Origin: CAYJBP01 sp964368605
GTDB lineage: Bacteria; Bacillota; Dehalobacteriia; UBA4068
NCBI GenBank assembly: GCA_964368605.1
Contig: CAYJBP010000090.1
Location: 1-10,616 of the forward strand
Reading direction: 5' to 3'
DNA: 10,616 bases
Below, in pieces: positions 1 to 6,584 of this stretch (its first letter is position 1; the number at the start of each line of letters is the position of its first letter). The position numbers were made by a program, and so were the translations under genes. A model generated the notes under the pieces. That model ran no database searches. It was not told the DNA's origin and was given only the letters and a program-made list of their open reading frames with translations.

Positions 1-767
1 TCTAAATCATCATCGAGGTCGTCATCATCCTTAGCTTGATCCTCGGTTAAAATTTGCGCGGAATTGGTCAATACCTCGGCTAAGTCCAGGCCGCTTTGCT
101 GCTCGGCATCGTCGACATAATTGCTGTCATTCTTGATATTTTCCAGTACATAGCCGGGAATATCATCGGCCTGCATAGACATAACTTCAATCTCCTGGCT
201 TTGGCCCTGATCATCGCTGATAATGCGCATCAGCTCGCCCGGTAATAAGGTAAAAACCTCGCCATTATTGGGCGTAATCTCCACCTTGCCGGTCAGTAGG
301 CCAAAATAAGAAACCTGATTATTTACCGCATGAATATAACCGGAAGTGCCACGAATGCCTGTTACCATGGTAGATGTGCGAATATCCATGGTTTCATGTG
401 CTTCTAGGGGGGCGGTTACATTAAAAAATAAACCGCCTTCATTCAAAACCAGCTCGAGCTGATCGCCGTTTTTATATAAGGTGCAATCGGAGCCTTCGTC
501 AAGTTTAATGCTTTTATGATCATCAAGGCTAATATAGGCATAGCTTTGGGTGGCAGTAGCAACCGTATTGCCGTCAAAAAGGCGCATGCCTTGGCTGATT
601 GGGATATCGCTGCCATCGAGGTCGGCAATATTAACCTGGCCATCTGCCTGTTCCAGACGCATACTGGCCGAAACCACACGATCATTATTAAGCAAAAATA
701 CTGTGGCAGCAATGATTATAATTGCCGCCGCCCCGAGCATAATTAATACTTTTTTAGACTTGAACAT
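1..767 (-). CDS. FecR-domain membrane-anchored protein, C-terminus cut by window edge
   Basis: I translated this reading frame by hand; 255 codons are visible and the frame is open at the left edge. The start ATG (765-767) follows an AGGGG ribosome binding site (rc at 776-781). Residues about 6-26 form one hydrophobic segment after a short Lys-rich N-terminus, so a membrane anchor or uncleaved signal with the rest outside is likely. Residues about 60-145 match the FecR-type domain of clostridial proteins: LFDGNTVAT, SYAYISLDD, GGLFFNVTAPL, and MDIRTSTMVTGIRGTSGYI, which is the hallmark 'R(T)xxxxxGIRGT' segment. From about residue 245 the chain turns strongly acidic (DDDDLDDDL) and continues out of view. 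FecR proper is an anti-sigma factor, but no sigma factor gene is adjacent, and such domains in Clostridia are often part of surface proteins of unknown role. Family assignment is firm; function is not. Confidence 0.85.
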   Translation of the reverse strand, partial: MFKSKKVLIMLGAAAIIIIAATVFLLNNDRVVSASMRLEQADGQVNIADLDGSDIPISQGMRLFDGNTVATATQSYAYISLDDHKSIKLDEGSDCTLYKNGDQLELVLNEGGLFFNVTAPLEAHETMDIRTSTMVTGIRGTSGYIHAVNNQVSYFGLLTGKVEITPNNGEVFTLLPGELMRIISDDQGQSQEIEVMSMQADDIPGYVLENIKNDSNYVDDAEQQSGLDLAEVLTNSAQILTEDQAKDDDDLDDDL

Positions 768-792
768 AAGTAGTCACCCCTAGTTTTTCTTA

Positions 793-826
793 ATTATATT
801 ATGCCATAGAATTAATCAACAGTAAA
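793..826 (-). promoter_or_regulatory. Probable promoter of the FecR-domain gene
   Basis: On the minus strand TTTACT (rc at 821-826) is followed by 17 nt and CATAAT (rc at 798-803). An exact TATAAT (rc at 793-798) overlaps this and has a TTGATT 15 nt upstream (rc at 814-819). Either pairing gives a short leader containing the AGGGG ribosome binding site. A separate promoter is expected because priA, the gene upstream on this strand, ends 321 nt away. Confidence 0.5.
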
Positions 827-941
827 GAAAAAAAGGGTTTTCTAAAAATTATGTTAATTCAATAGCAAATGTTATTTAGATATACAAGTAATATGAAAAA
901 ATGGTCACAAATATTGTTTTTGTAAAATATTTTTTCAATTT

Positions 942-970
942 TTGATGCACTAACTCTAATTAATTACAGT
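942..970 (+). promoter_or_regulatory. Possible weak plus-strand promoter
   Basis: TTGATG (942-947), a 17-nt spacer and TACAGT (965-970) give a 4/6 and 4/6 match to sigma-A elements, followed by AGGA...GGGG and an ATG at 1005. In DNA this AT-rich such matches arise by chance, so it counts only together with the small ORF behind it. Confidence 0.2.
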
Positions 971-1000
971 ATACGCAATCAATTTTAGGAAAATGGGGTA

Positions 1001-1030
1001 ATATATGAAAAAAATAATTTTTTTATATAT
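1001..1030. repeat. AT-only inverted repeat (14 bp arms, one bulge)
   Basis: ATATAT-G-AAAAAAAT (1001-1015) and ATTTTTTTATATAT (1017-1030) are complementary apart from a bulged G, around a single A. It lies about 60-90 nt past the priA stop on the minus strand and gives a run of seven T on either strand. It could act as a weak bidirectional terminator, but the stem has no G-C pairs, so this is uncertain. Confidence 0.35.
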
Positions 1031-1064
1031 TATATGCCGGAAGAGGATTTATTGTTTAAATTGA
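1005..1064 (+). pseudogene. Possible 19-codon ORF or remnant of a secreted-protein gene
   Basis: A plus-strand ORF reads MKKIIFLYIICRKRIYCLN and then TGA. It starts six bases after GGGG (995-998) and begins like a signal peptide (two Lys and then a hydrophobic run) before decaying into basic residues and a stop. It could be a relic of a lost exported-protein gene, a tiny membrane peptide, or chance in AT-rich DNA. No family is recognised. Its start overlaps an AT dyad (1001-1030), which makes chance more likely. Confidence 0.15.
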
Positions 1065-1077
1065 AATAGATTTAAAC
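1054..1077. repeat. 8-bp AT-rich inverted repeat downstream of priA
   Basis: GTTTAAAT (1054-1061) and ATTTAAAC (1070-1077) are perfect complements around an 8-nt loop, 12 nt past the priA stop. No T tract follows directly on either strand, so it is not a classical terminator. It may be an RNA 3'-end stabilising stem or chance. Apart from this, the 1001-1030 dyad and the two promoter candidates, I see nothing else in 768-1088. Confidence 0.3.
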
Positions 1078-1088
1078 AGTCTAGCCCT

Positions 1089-3293
1089 TTAAAGCACACT
1101 ATGGGCATCGATATCAATACTTAAGCGCATTTTAGCAGCAAGCTTAGATTCTTCTTTTTGCCAAGTAATAATTGCCTGATTTAATTGTGGTCTTAAGCAG
1201 GCAAGATCAGGGCTTTTAATTATAATTTGCCAGCGCCATTGATCTTTAATTTTGGCAATTGGTGCTGCTGCCGGGCCACAAATTTGCTGGTCTTGGCTTA
1301 AATTTTCGTCTAAATAAAATTTAAGGCGCTTAATTGCCGTATGCACTTGCTGCTGCTCATTACCTAATAAAAGCAAGCGCACAATATGGGCAAAGGGTGG
1401 ATAAAAATGATTTTCTCTTTGGGCTATTTCTTCTTGATAGAATTGGCCGTAATCACGCTTAGCTGCACTTATGATAGCCAAGGCCTGCGGATTATAGGTT
1501 TGGATAATGGCCTGCCCTTGCTTATTACGACGGCCGGCTCGGCCGCATAATTGATTAAGAAGCTGAAAAGTTCGCTCATTAGCACGCCAATCGGGCAAAT
1601 TAAGCAAGCTATCGGCAGCTAAAGCGATAGCCAGGCTAACTTTGGCAAAATCCAGACCCTTTGCTACCATTTGCGTACCCACCAAAATATCGGCCTCGCC
1701 CTCACGCATGGCCTGGTAAATTTTATTATGAGCACCTTTTTGGGCAGTGGTATCACTATCCAAGCGTAAAACTTTTGCCTGGGGGAAATATTCATTAAGC
1801 TGGGCTTCTATTTTTTGAGTGCCTTGGCCAAAGCTGCGAATATGCTTGCTACCGCAAATAGGGCAAAGCTTAGGCGGCTTTTGTTGGCGGCCGCAATAAT
1901 GGCATTTTAGGATGCCGCCGCCGCTTAAATGATAGCTCATCGCCACCTGGCAATGGGGGCAAATTATCGCCTCGCCACAGCTACGGCAAGAAAAAAACTG
2001 ATAATAGCCACGTCTATTCAAAAAAATAATGGCTTGCTCGCCATCATTAAGCGCTTGCTCTATCGCCTTTTTGGCAAGTACGCTAAATAAGGAACGATTG
2101 CCATCTCTAAGCTCTTTGCGCATATCAACAATAGCCACTTGAGCAGGTAGGCTATTATGATATTGCTGATTTATATAGCTAAAGGCATAGGCCTTGGTTT
2201 TTACCATAAAATAAGTTTCTACCGCCGGGGTGGCGCTGCCTAAAAGCAAATGCGCCTGCGATTGACGGCTGCGCTCAAGGGCAATAGTTTTGGCCTCGAA
2301 GCGGGGATGATGCTCTTGCTTATAGGCGGTTTCATGCTCTTCGTCGATAATGATTAGCCCCAAATTGGGCGTTGGGGCAAAAATTGCACTGCGCGCGCCC
2401 ACAATTACCTCGACCTTGTTTTCGGCGATATCTTGCCAAATAGCCCGTCTTTGGCCGGCATTAAGGCCGCTATGAAGAATTTCGATGCGATAGGGCAATC
2501 TTTGGCGCAACATGGCCAGCATTTGCCCGGCCAAGGCGATTTCCGGCACCAAAACAATGGCTTGCTTATTTTGGGCGCAAATATCGGCGATAAGACGCAA
2601 GTAAATCTCGGTTTTGCCGCTGCCGGTGATGCCAAACAGCAAATAGGGACGGTTTTGGCCGCCCCATTCGGCCTTTATAGCCTGATAAGCCTTGTTTTGC
2701 GCTTGATTAAGGTCGCTGGGCTCGATTTGTTGCTCTAAATTGCCGCCTAAATCGATGCGCTGCTGCTCCTTAATAAGCGCACCACCTTTGACGAGATTAT
2801 TGAGCATATCCCTGCTAAAGCCTGCATTTAAAATAGTTCCCTGCTCAAGGGCTGGATTATCTTTTACAAGTGCATATAATTGGCTTTGTTTGGCGGTAAG
2901 CTTGGGCATTTCGGCTGCGGCTGTATAAATGTTTTGGAATAAATAGGCAGGTAAAGTGCCTGATAAATGAAGGCCGGCCGGCAGCATGGCCTGGATGGCG
3001 CTAACCCAAGGGCATAAATAATAATCGGCCATAAAGCGCGATAGCTGCAATAAATCAGCCCCTAAAAGGGGGGCTTCGGCACAAATTTCTTTAACATAAC
3101 GTAAGGTTTTGCCGGCAGGAGCTTCGCTGCTAAAGGCAACAATTATCGCCTCGACAGTTTGGCGCTGAAAAGGCACTTTAACCAATTGGCCGATTTTGGC
3201 CTTAGCGGCCAATTCTTCGCTTAAACGATAGGTAAAAACATGATCGACGGCCTGCGCCTTGCGATTTATAATAACATCCACTAATTGTGACAT
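1089..3293 (-). CDS. priA: Primosomal replication restart helicase PriA (primosomal protein N')
   Basis: This 734-residue protein is a superfamily 2 DNA helicase that recognises stalled forks and D-loops and reloads the replisome. Residues 1-110 are the N-terminal 3'-DNA-end-binding domain and a winged-helix region follows. The helicase core shows Walker A GITGSGKT (221-228), Walker B DEEH (317-320), LLGSATPA (350-357), GTQMVAKGLDF (539-549) and QLCGRAGRR (581-589). Between the helicase lobes lies the PriA-specific zinc region with eight Cys in four pairs (436/439, 445/448, 464/467, 477/480), all present. The C-terminal domain begins around YPPF (631-634). Length is normal for Bacillota PriA and nothing is truncated. 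The start ATG lies 3 nt after the stop of the upstream hydrolase gene, with AGGTGA inside that gene's end, so the two are co-transcribed and probably translationally coupled. Confidence 0.97.
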   Translation of the reverse strand: MSQLVDVIINRKAQAVDHVFTYRLSEELAAKAKIGQLVKVPFQRQTVEAIIVAFSSEAPAGKTLRYVKEICAEAPLLGADLLQLSRFMADYYLCPWVSAIQAMLPAGLHLSGTLPAYLFQNIYTAAAEMPKLTAKQSQLYALVKDNPALEQGTILNAGFSRDMLNNLVKGGALIKEQQRIDLGGNLEQQIEPSDLNQAQNKAYQAIKAEWGGQNRPYLLFGITGSGKTEIYLRLIADICAQNKQAIVLVPEIALAGQMLAMLRQRLPYRIEILHSGLNAGQRRAIWQDIAENKVEVIVGARSAIFAPTPNLGLIIIDEEHETAYKQEHHPRFEAKTIALERSRQSQAHLLLGSATPAVETYFMVKTKAYAFSYINQQYHNSLPAQVAIVDMRKELRDGNRSLFSVLAKKAIEQALNDGEQAIIFLNRRGYYQFFSCRSCGEAIICPHCQVAMSYHLSGGGILKCHYCGRQQKPPKLCPICGSKHIRSFGQGTQKIEAQLNEYFPQAKVLRLDSDTTAQKGAHNKIYQAMREGEADILVGTQMVAKGLDFAKVSLAIALAADSLLNLPDWRANERTFQLLNQLCGRAGRRNKQGQAIIQTYNPQALAIISAAKRDYGQFYQEEIAQRENHFYPPFAHIVRLLLLGNEQQQVHTAIKRLKFYLDENLSQDQQICGPAAAPIAKIKDQWRWQIIIKSPDLACLRPQLNQAIITWQKEESKLAAKMRLSIDIDAHSVL

Positions 3294-3296
3294 TTT

Positions 3297-4100
3297 TTAT
3301 TCACCTAATTGAGGCCAAATTCTCCGGGCATTTAAATGAAGAATTTGTTCTTTAACTTGTTCACTTAAAGGTAATTGTTTAAAATGATTGGCCGTAAGCT
3401 CGGGGCAATGCCAAGGGCAATCGCTGCCAAATAAAAAGCGCTCGCTGCCATGGGCTAAAATCATTTCCGTAATTTGAGCATCACTTAAAAAGTGGAGGGC
3501 AAAAGAGATATCAAAATAAATATTTTGATGCCATAAATGCTCTTTTACCTGCTCGTATTCTTTTAAGCCCCCCATATGGGCGGCAATTAAAACCAAATTA
3601 TCCAAGTTTGTTAATTGCTTAAGCAAATTGGCTACCTTAGCCGGCGGCGCATAGATTGGCGGTGGCAAACCGGGATCATAGCCGGCATGAAAAATAATTG
3701 GCAAGCCAAGCCCGGCCGCCTCTTGGATAATGGCAATATAGGCAGGGTCGTCGATAAAAGTTAATTGATATTGGGGATGAATTTTTATGCCAATTAAACC
3801 TAACTTTTTGATACGATTAATTTCGGCAAGGGCATCGCTAGCTGCCGGATGAACCGAACCAAAAGCCAAAACCTGTTGATCTTGGCAGCAAGCAGCAAAA
3901 TCATTAACCGCTTTTTGCTGCTTTGGATTGGTAACAACCGGCAAAATAATAAATTTTTCAATGCCCCAAGCCTGCATTTTAAGCTTGGTATCGGCCAAAT
4001 TGCCTAGGGTATAGGGCTTAAAACCGCTGCGCTTACTAAGCATAGCCAAAGTTGATTCGGCAATTTTATCGGGAAATATATGGGTATGGCAATCAATCAT
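3297..4100 (-). CDS. Amidohydrolase-2 family metal-dependent hydrolase
   Basis: This 267-residue protein has the layout of the amidohydrolase-2 (PF04909) TIM-barrel family. The metal-binding DCHTHIFP lies at the N-terminus (His5 and His7), with IKIHP (Lys106, His108), FHAG (His138), AAHMGG (His175) and the late Asp in GSDCPW (Asp227). All metal ligands expected for the family are present, so it should be an active cytosolic hydrolase or decarboxylase, but the substrate cannot be read from the sequence. The start ATG follows AAGGAG by a good distance. It lies 85 nt downstream of trmD with no terminator between, and 3 nt upstream of priA. The link to priA looks like operon convenience rather than shared function. 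Family assignment is strong; the specific reaction is unknown. Confidence 0.88.
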   Translation of the reverse strand: MIDCHTHIFPDKIAESTLAMLSKRSGFKPYTLGNLADTKLKMQAWGIEKFIILPVVTNPKQQKAVNDFAACCQDQQVLAFGSVHPAASDALAEINRIKKLGLIGIKIHPQYQLTFIDDPAYIAIIQEAAGLGLPIIFHAGYDPGLPPPIYAPPAKVANLLKQLTNLDNLVLIAAHMGGLKEYEQVKEHLWHQNIYFDISFALHFLSDAQITEMILAHGSERFLFGSDCPWHCPELTANHFKQLPLSEQVKEQILHLNARRIWPQLGE

Positions 4101-4185
4101 AATTACTCCTTTAGCTTTAAAGGCGCAGGTAAGGGCTGTAATCTTATATATTGGATGGGCAGAAAATTCTTATAAAAAGCAAATC

Positions 4186-5472
4186 CTATTCCCCTAGCAG
4201 CCGATCAAACATAATCGAGGCGGCACTGCGCACGGAAAGATGATTATAATCGGTAGGCCCGTAAATGGGGCGTAGGCGATAATTGGCTTCGGCCATAATC
4301 TCGGGTGCTAGCCCCCAGCCTGTGCCTAAAAGCAGTAAATAATTACCGCCCTGCTTAGCCATTAGCTGGCGCATATCATCATAAGCGATGCTGCCCTTAC
4401 CATCTAAGGCGCTACTGGCAATAATATGGGGCTTAGTTTGATACTTAGCCTCGATATCGGCCACTACATCGGCCAAATAAGGCAAAATGGCAACCCGATC
4501 TAAGGCCTGTTTACGGGCTGGATTATATTTAGCACCAAAGCCGCTTTGCCAATGATTAATCAAATTATCGATTAGCCCTTTTTGCGATTCGATTGGCTGC
4601 ACCAAATAATATTTTTCAAGCCCAAAGGTGGCCGCCGCACGGGCAATATCATGCAAATCCAAATTGGTTAAAGAAGTATTAATAATTTGCTGCTTTTTAT
4701 TCAAAACAGGATAATGCACAAGTGCCACAAATAAATTAAAAGGCCTGCTTTCATCCCTTTTTAATTGAGATAAATATTGATAATCATCGGTTGTAAGGGG
4801 TGCTTTGGTCAGCAAATCGGGACGATTTTGATAAGTACGCTTAAGCGATTGTTCGCGCCGCCACTTGGCAATTGCCGCATGGTCGCCGCTTTGCAAAACC
4901 GCAGGTACTTCCATATCCCGAAAAACTGGCGGTCGAGTATATTGCGGGTATTCCAATAAACCATCGCTAAAAGATTCCTCGATGGTAGCCTGCTCATGCC
5001 CCAGCACGCCGGGGATTAGGCGGCCAATACTATCGGCAATGGCCAAAGCAGCCATTTCGCCGCCGGTTAAAATAAAATCGCCCAAGGAAATAGTGGTAGC
5101 CGCACTAAGTTCGCTTACCCTTTGATCAATGCCCTCATAATGACCACACACAATAATAATATGGTCTTTTTGCGACAACTCTTGTGCCATGGCCTGCCGA
5201 TAGGGTTTGCCATGGGGGGCAGTTATTATTACTTGTGCTTGGTCATAGCCTTTAATATCTTCTAAGGCGGCCATAATTGGCTCGGGTTTCATTACCATGC
5301 CTGCCCCGCCGCCATAAAGGCGGTCGTCGGCGGTATGATGCTTATCAAAGCTATAATCTCTAATATCGATGATATTAATTTCCAGCAGGCCTTTAGCTTG
5401 GGCTTTGCCAATCATACTTTGCTCAAGAGGACTAAACATGGCCGGAAAAAGGGTTAAAATATCTATTCTCAT
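4186..5472 (-). CDS. trmD: tRNA (guanine37-N1)-methyltransferase TrmD fused to a second SPOUT-type RNA methyltransferase domain
   Basis: Residues 1 to about 222 are a complete TrmD, which methylates N1 of G37 in tRNA and prevents frameshifting. Visible motifs are HHTADDRLYGGGAGMVM (45-61), CGHYEGIDQR (109-118), SLGDFILTGGE (129-139), the catalytic Asp in FSDGLLE (Asp170) and KWRREQSLKRT (203-213). Residues about 245-427 are a second domain that standalone TrmD lacks. It begins FVALVHYPVLNK and ends with LLGTGWGLAPE and GPTDYNHLSVRSA. This matches the SAM-dependent RNA methyltransferase family PF09936, usually a separate gene beside trmD. A linker of about 22 residues joins them and no stop or frameshift intervenes, so 428 residues is nearly double a normal TrmD. 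The ATG overlaps the rimM stop (ATGA), with GGAGGG as ribosome binding site. The substrate of the second domain is unknown to me. Confidence 0.93.
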   Translation of the reverse strand: MRIDILTLFPAMFSPLEQSMIGKAQAKGLLEINIIDIRDYSFDKHHTADDRLYGGGAGMVMKPEPIMAALEDIKGYDQAQVIITAPHGKPYRQAMAQELSQKDHIIIVCGHYEGIDQRVSELSAATTISLGDFILTGGEMAALAIADSIGRLIPGVLGHEQATIEESFSDGLLEYPQYTRPPVFRDMEVPAVLQSGDHAAIAKWRREQSLKRTYQNRPDLLTKAPLTTDDYQYLSQLKRDESRPFNLFVALVHYPVLNKKQQIINTSLTNLDLHDIARAAATFGLEKYYLVQPIESQKGLIDNLINHWQSGFGAKYNPARKQALDRVAILPYLADVVADIEAKYQTKPHIIASSALDGKGSIAYDDMRQLMAKQGGNYLLLLGTGWGLAPEIMAEANYRLRPIYGPTDYNHLSVRSAASIMFDRLLGE

Positions 5473-5969
5473 AGGCCCTCCGGCAAAATTACATCCATTG
5501 TTTTTTGGTCTAAATCTATTTTTTTAACCAGCTTTTTTAAAGCCGGCAACCAAATTTCCTGCTCGTCGGCAGTTTTTATTATATAAATATCATTAGCCGG
5601 GCGGGTTAAAACTTCGGATATTTGCCCGATTAATTCATTGTTTTCGTACACATTTAAACCGATTAATTGATAATGATAATACTCGCCATCGGGCAAGGCA
5701 TTATCTTGGCGGATGCCATAAAGGTAAAGGCCGCTTAATTTGGCGGCTTGTTCGGGGCTATCAATATTAGCCAATTTTAGCAAAATGCGCCCCTTATGCA
5801 GGCTGGCCTTAATAATTGTATATTCTTGCTCGGGTTGATTGGGGGCTAAAGTATATAGCTTTTGGCCACTGATAAAACGCTTGGGATTATCGCTTAAACA
5901 TTCTACTTTAAGCAGGCCGGCCACGCCATGTACGCCATGTATTAGGCCGCAGATAATTTTTTCGTCCAT
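5469..5969 (-). CDS. rimM: 16S rRNA processing protein RimM
   Basis: RimM is a ribosome maturation factor that binds S19 and the 30S head and helps final 16S rRNA processing. This 166-residue protein shows the N-terminal RimM domain beginning CGLIHGVHGVAG (8-19), with the typical D-N-P-x-R-F segment (DNPKRF). The PRC-barrel half shows YHYQLIGLNVYE, NDIYIIK and the closing WLPALKKLVKKIDLD...LPEGL. Length is normal. The gene overlaps trmD by 4 nt, implying translational coupling. Its ATG follows GAGG at a suitable distance, but a terminator-like hairpin with a T tract lies just upstream in the leader after khpA, so rimM and everything after it may be transcribed less than rpsP and khpA. Confidence 0.95.
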   Translation of the reverse strand: MDEKIICGLIHGVHGVAGLLKVECLSDNPKRFISGQKLYTLAPNQPEQEYTIIKASLHKGRILLKLANIDSPEQAAKLSGLYLYGIRQDNALPDGEYYHYQLIGLNVYENNELIGQISEVLTRPANDIYIIKTADEQEIWLPALKKLVKKIDLDQKTMDVILPEGL

Positions 5970-5985
5970 GATAACCTCTTTACTT

Positions 5986-6016
5986 AAAAAAATTGGGCGA
6001 ACACAGCGGTTCGCCC
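5986..6016 (-). terminator. Intrinsic terminator or attenuator between khpA and rimM
   Basis: Read on the minus strand, GGGCGAAC and GTTCGCCC (rc at 6009-6016 and 5995-6002) form a perfect 8-bp GC-rich stem with the 6-nt loop CGCTGT, followed by AA and seven T (rc at 5986-5992). It is oriented to stop operon transcription, not opposite transcription, because only A's lie on its other side. The rimM ribosome binding site lies just after the T run. An upstream copy of the 3' arm, TTCGCC (rc at 6052-6057), could pair with the 5' arm and act as an anti-terminator. The hairpin is seen directly; partial readthrough is inferred from the gene order. Confidence 0.8.
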
Positions 6017-6060
6017 TCCAAATGATAATTACTCCATAAATACCATGTATCGGCGAAAAA

Positions 6061-6288
6061 TTAATCTATTTCCAGATTGCATTTTTTGCCTTGCTTGGCG
6101 GCGGCTGATTTTAAAACCACCCGCATGGCTTTGGCAATGCGGCCTTGTTTGCCGATTACCTTGCCCATATCATCGGCTGCAACTTGCAAATGCAAATCGA
6201 TGCCATCTTCGCCTTCGCTTTCGGTAACATTTACGGCAGCCTGATCATTGACTAAGGATTTAGCCATATGCTCTACTAATTCTTTCAT
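6061..6288 (-). CDS. khpA: KH-domain RNA-binding protein KhpA (YlqC family)
   Basis: This 75-residue protein is a single small KH domain of the KhpA/YlqC family, which binds RNA, commonly pairs with KhpB/Jag, and influences cell elongation and division in streptococci. The GxxG loop is intact: MGKVIGKQGRIAKAMR (41-56), with GKQG at 46-49. The protein starts MKELVEHMAKSLV, typical of the family, and has normal length. The ATG follows AGGAGG, which sits right at the rpsP stop, so the two are closely linked. Position between rpsP and rimM is the standard Gram-positive arrangement. The sequence gives no sign of any change in function. Confidence 0.95.
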   Translation of the reverse strand: MKELVEHMAKSLVNDQAAVNVTESEGEDGIDLHLQVAADDMGKVIGKQGRIAKAMRVVLKSAAAKQGKKCNLEID

Positions 6289-6299
6289 GGGCAGCCTCC

Positions 6300-6542
6300 T
6301 TATTTAATACCGGCTTTTTTGAATAAAGACTTAACGGTATCCGAAATTTCGGCACCTTCGCCCAACCATTTTTGAGCTTTATCAGCATTAATATTGATAA
6401 TAGCCGGGTTTTTGGTAGGATCATAATAACCGATTTCCTCAATAAAGCGACCATCACGAGGATAGCGCGAATCGGCAACTACTACTCTGTAAAAAGGGGC
6501 TTTTTTGGCACCCATTCTCTTTAAACGAATTTTTGTAGACAT
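6300..6542 (-). CDS. rpsP: 30S ribosomal protein S16
   Basis: This 80-residue protein is S16, a primary assembly protein bound in the lower part of the 30S subunit. It is recognised by KIRLKRMGAKKAPFYRVVVA (4-23), the conserved DSRYPRDGRFIEEIGYYDP run and the tail ending in a Lys-rich helix. Length matches the short bacterial form. The start has the strongest ribosome binding site in the operon (AAGGAGGTGA, rc at 6547-6556), fitting the high expression a ribosomal protein needs. It lies 42 nt after ffh with no terminator, and 11 nt before khpA. Confidence 0.97.
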   Translation of the reverse strand: MSTKIRLKRMGAKKAPFYRVVVADSRYPRDGRFIEEIGYYDPTKNPAIININADKAQKWLGEGAEISDTVKSLFKKAGIK

Positions 6543-6546
6543 TGTT

Positions 6547-6557
6547 TCACCTCCTTA
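6547..6557 (-). promoter_or_regulatory. Near-perfect Shine-Dalgarno of rpsP
   Basis: The minus strand reads TAAGGAGGTGA, complementary to the 16S rRNA 3' end over its full core, four bases before the rpsP ATG. It is much stronger than the sites of rimM (GAGG) and the FecR gene (AGGGG), indicating translational weighting within the operon. Confidence 0.8.
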
Positions 6558-6584
6558 ATAGAATATCCTTAATATATTAAATAT

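Noticed and set aside
443..712. Minus-strand ORF of 89 codons and two plus-strand ORFs in the same stretch
   Set aside because: All overlap the FecR-domain gene in other frames; only the frame starting at 767 gives a recognisable protein.
2405..2928. Alternative ORFs on both strands inside priA
   Set aside because: They overlap the helicase core in other frames, lack ribosome binding sites and match nothing known.
4101..4185. A separate promoter before the amidohydrolase gene
   Set aside because: TATAAG is present on the minus strand, but nothing like a -35 sits at 16-18 nt; the operon promoter explains expression.
4777..5125. ORFs on both strands inside trmD
   Set aside because: The trmD frame carries conserved motifs throughout this stretch, so these are shadows.
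5995..6016. The ACAGCG hexaloop on the plus strand as an ANTAR target
   Set aside because: A at position 1 and G at position 4 fit the ANTAR loop rule, but only on the non-transcribed strand, and there is one hairpin instead of a pair.
6260..6478. 72-codon minus-strand ORF overlapping rpsP and the start of khpA
   Set aside because: It is an out-of-frame reading of rpsP, which is unmistakable.
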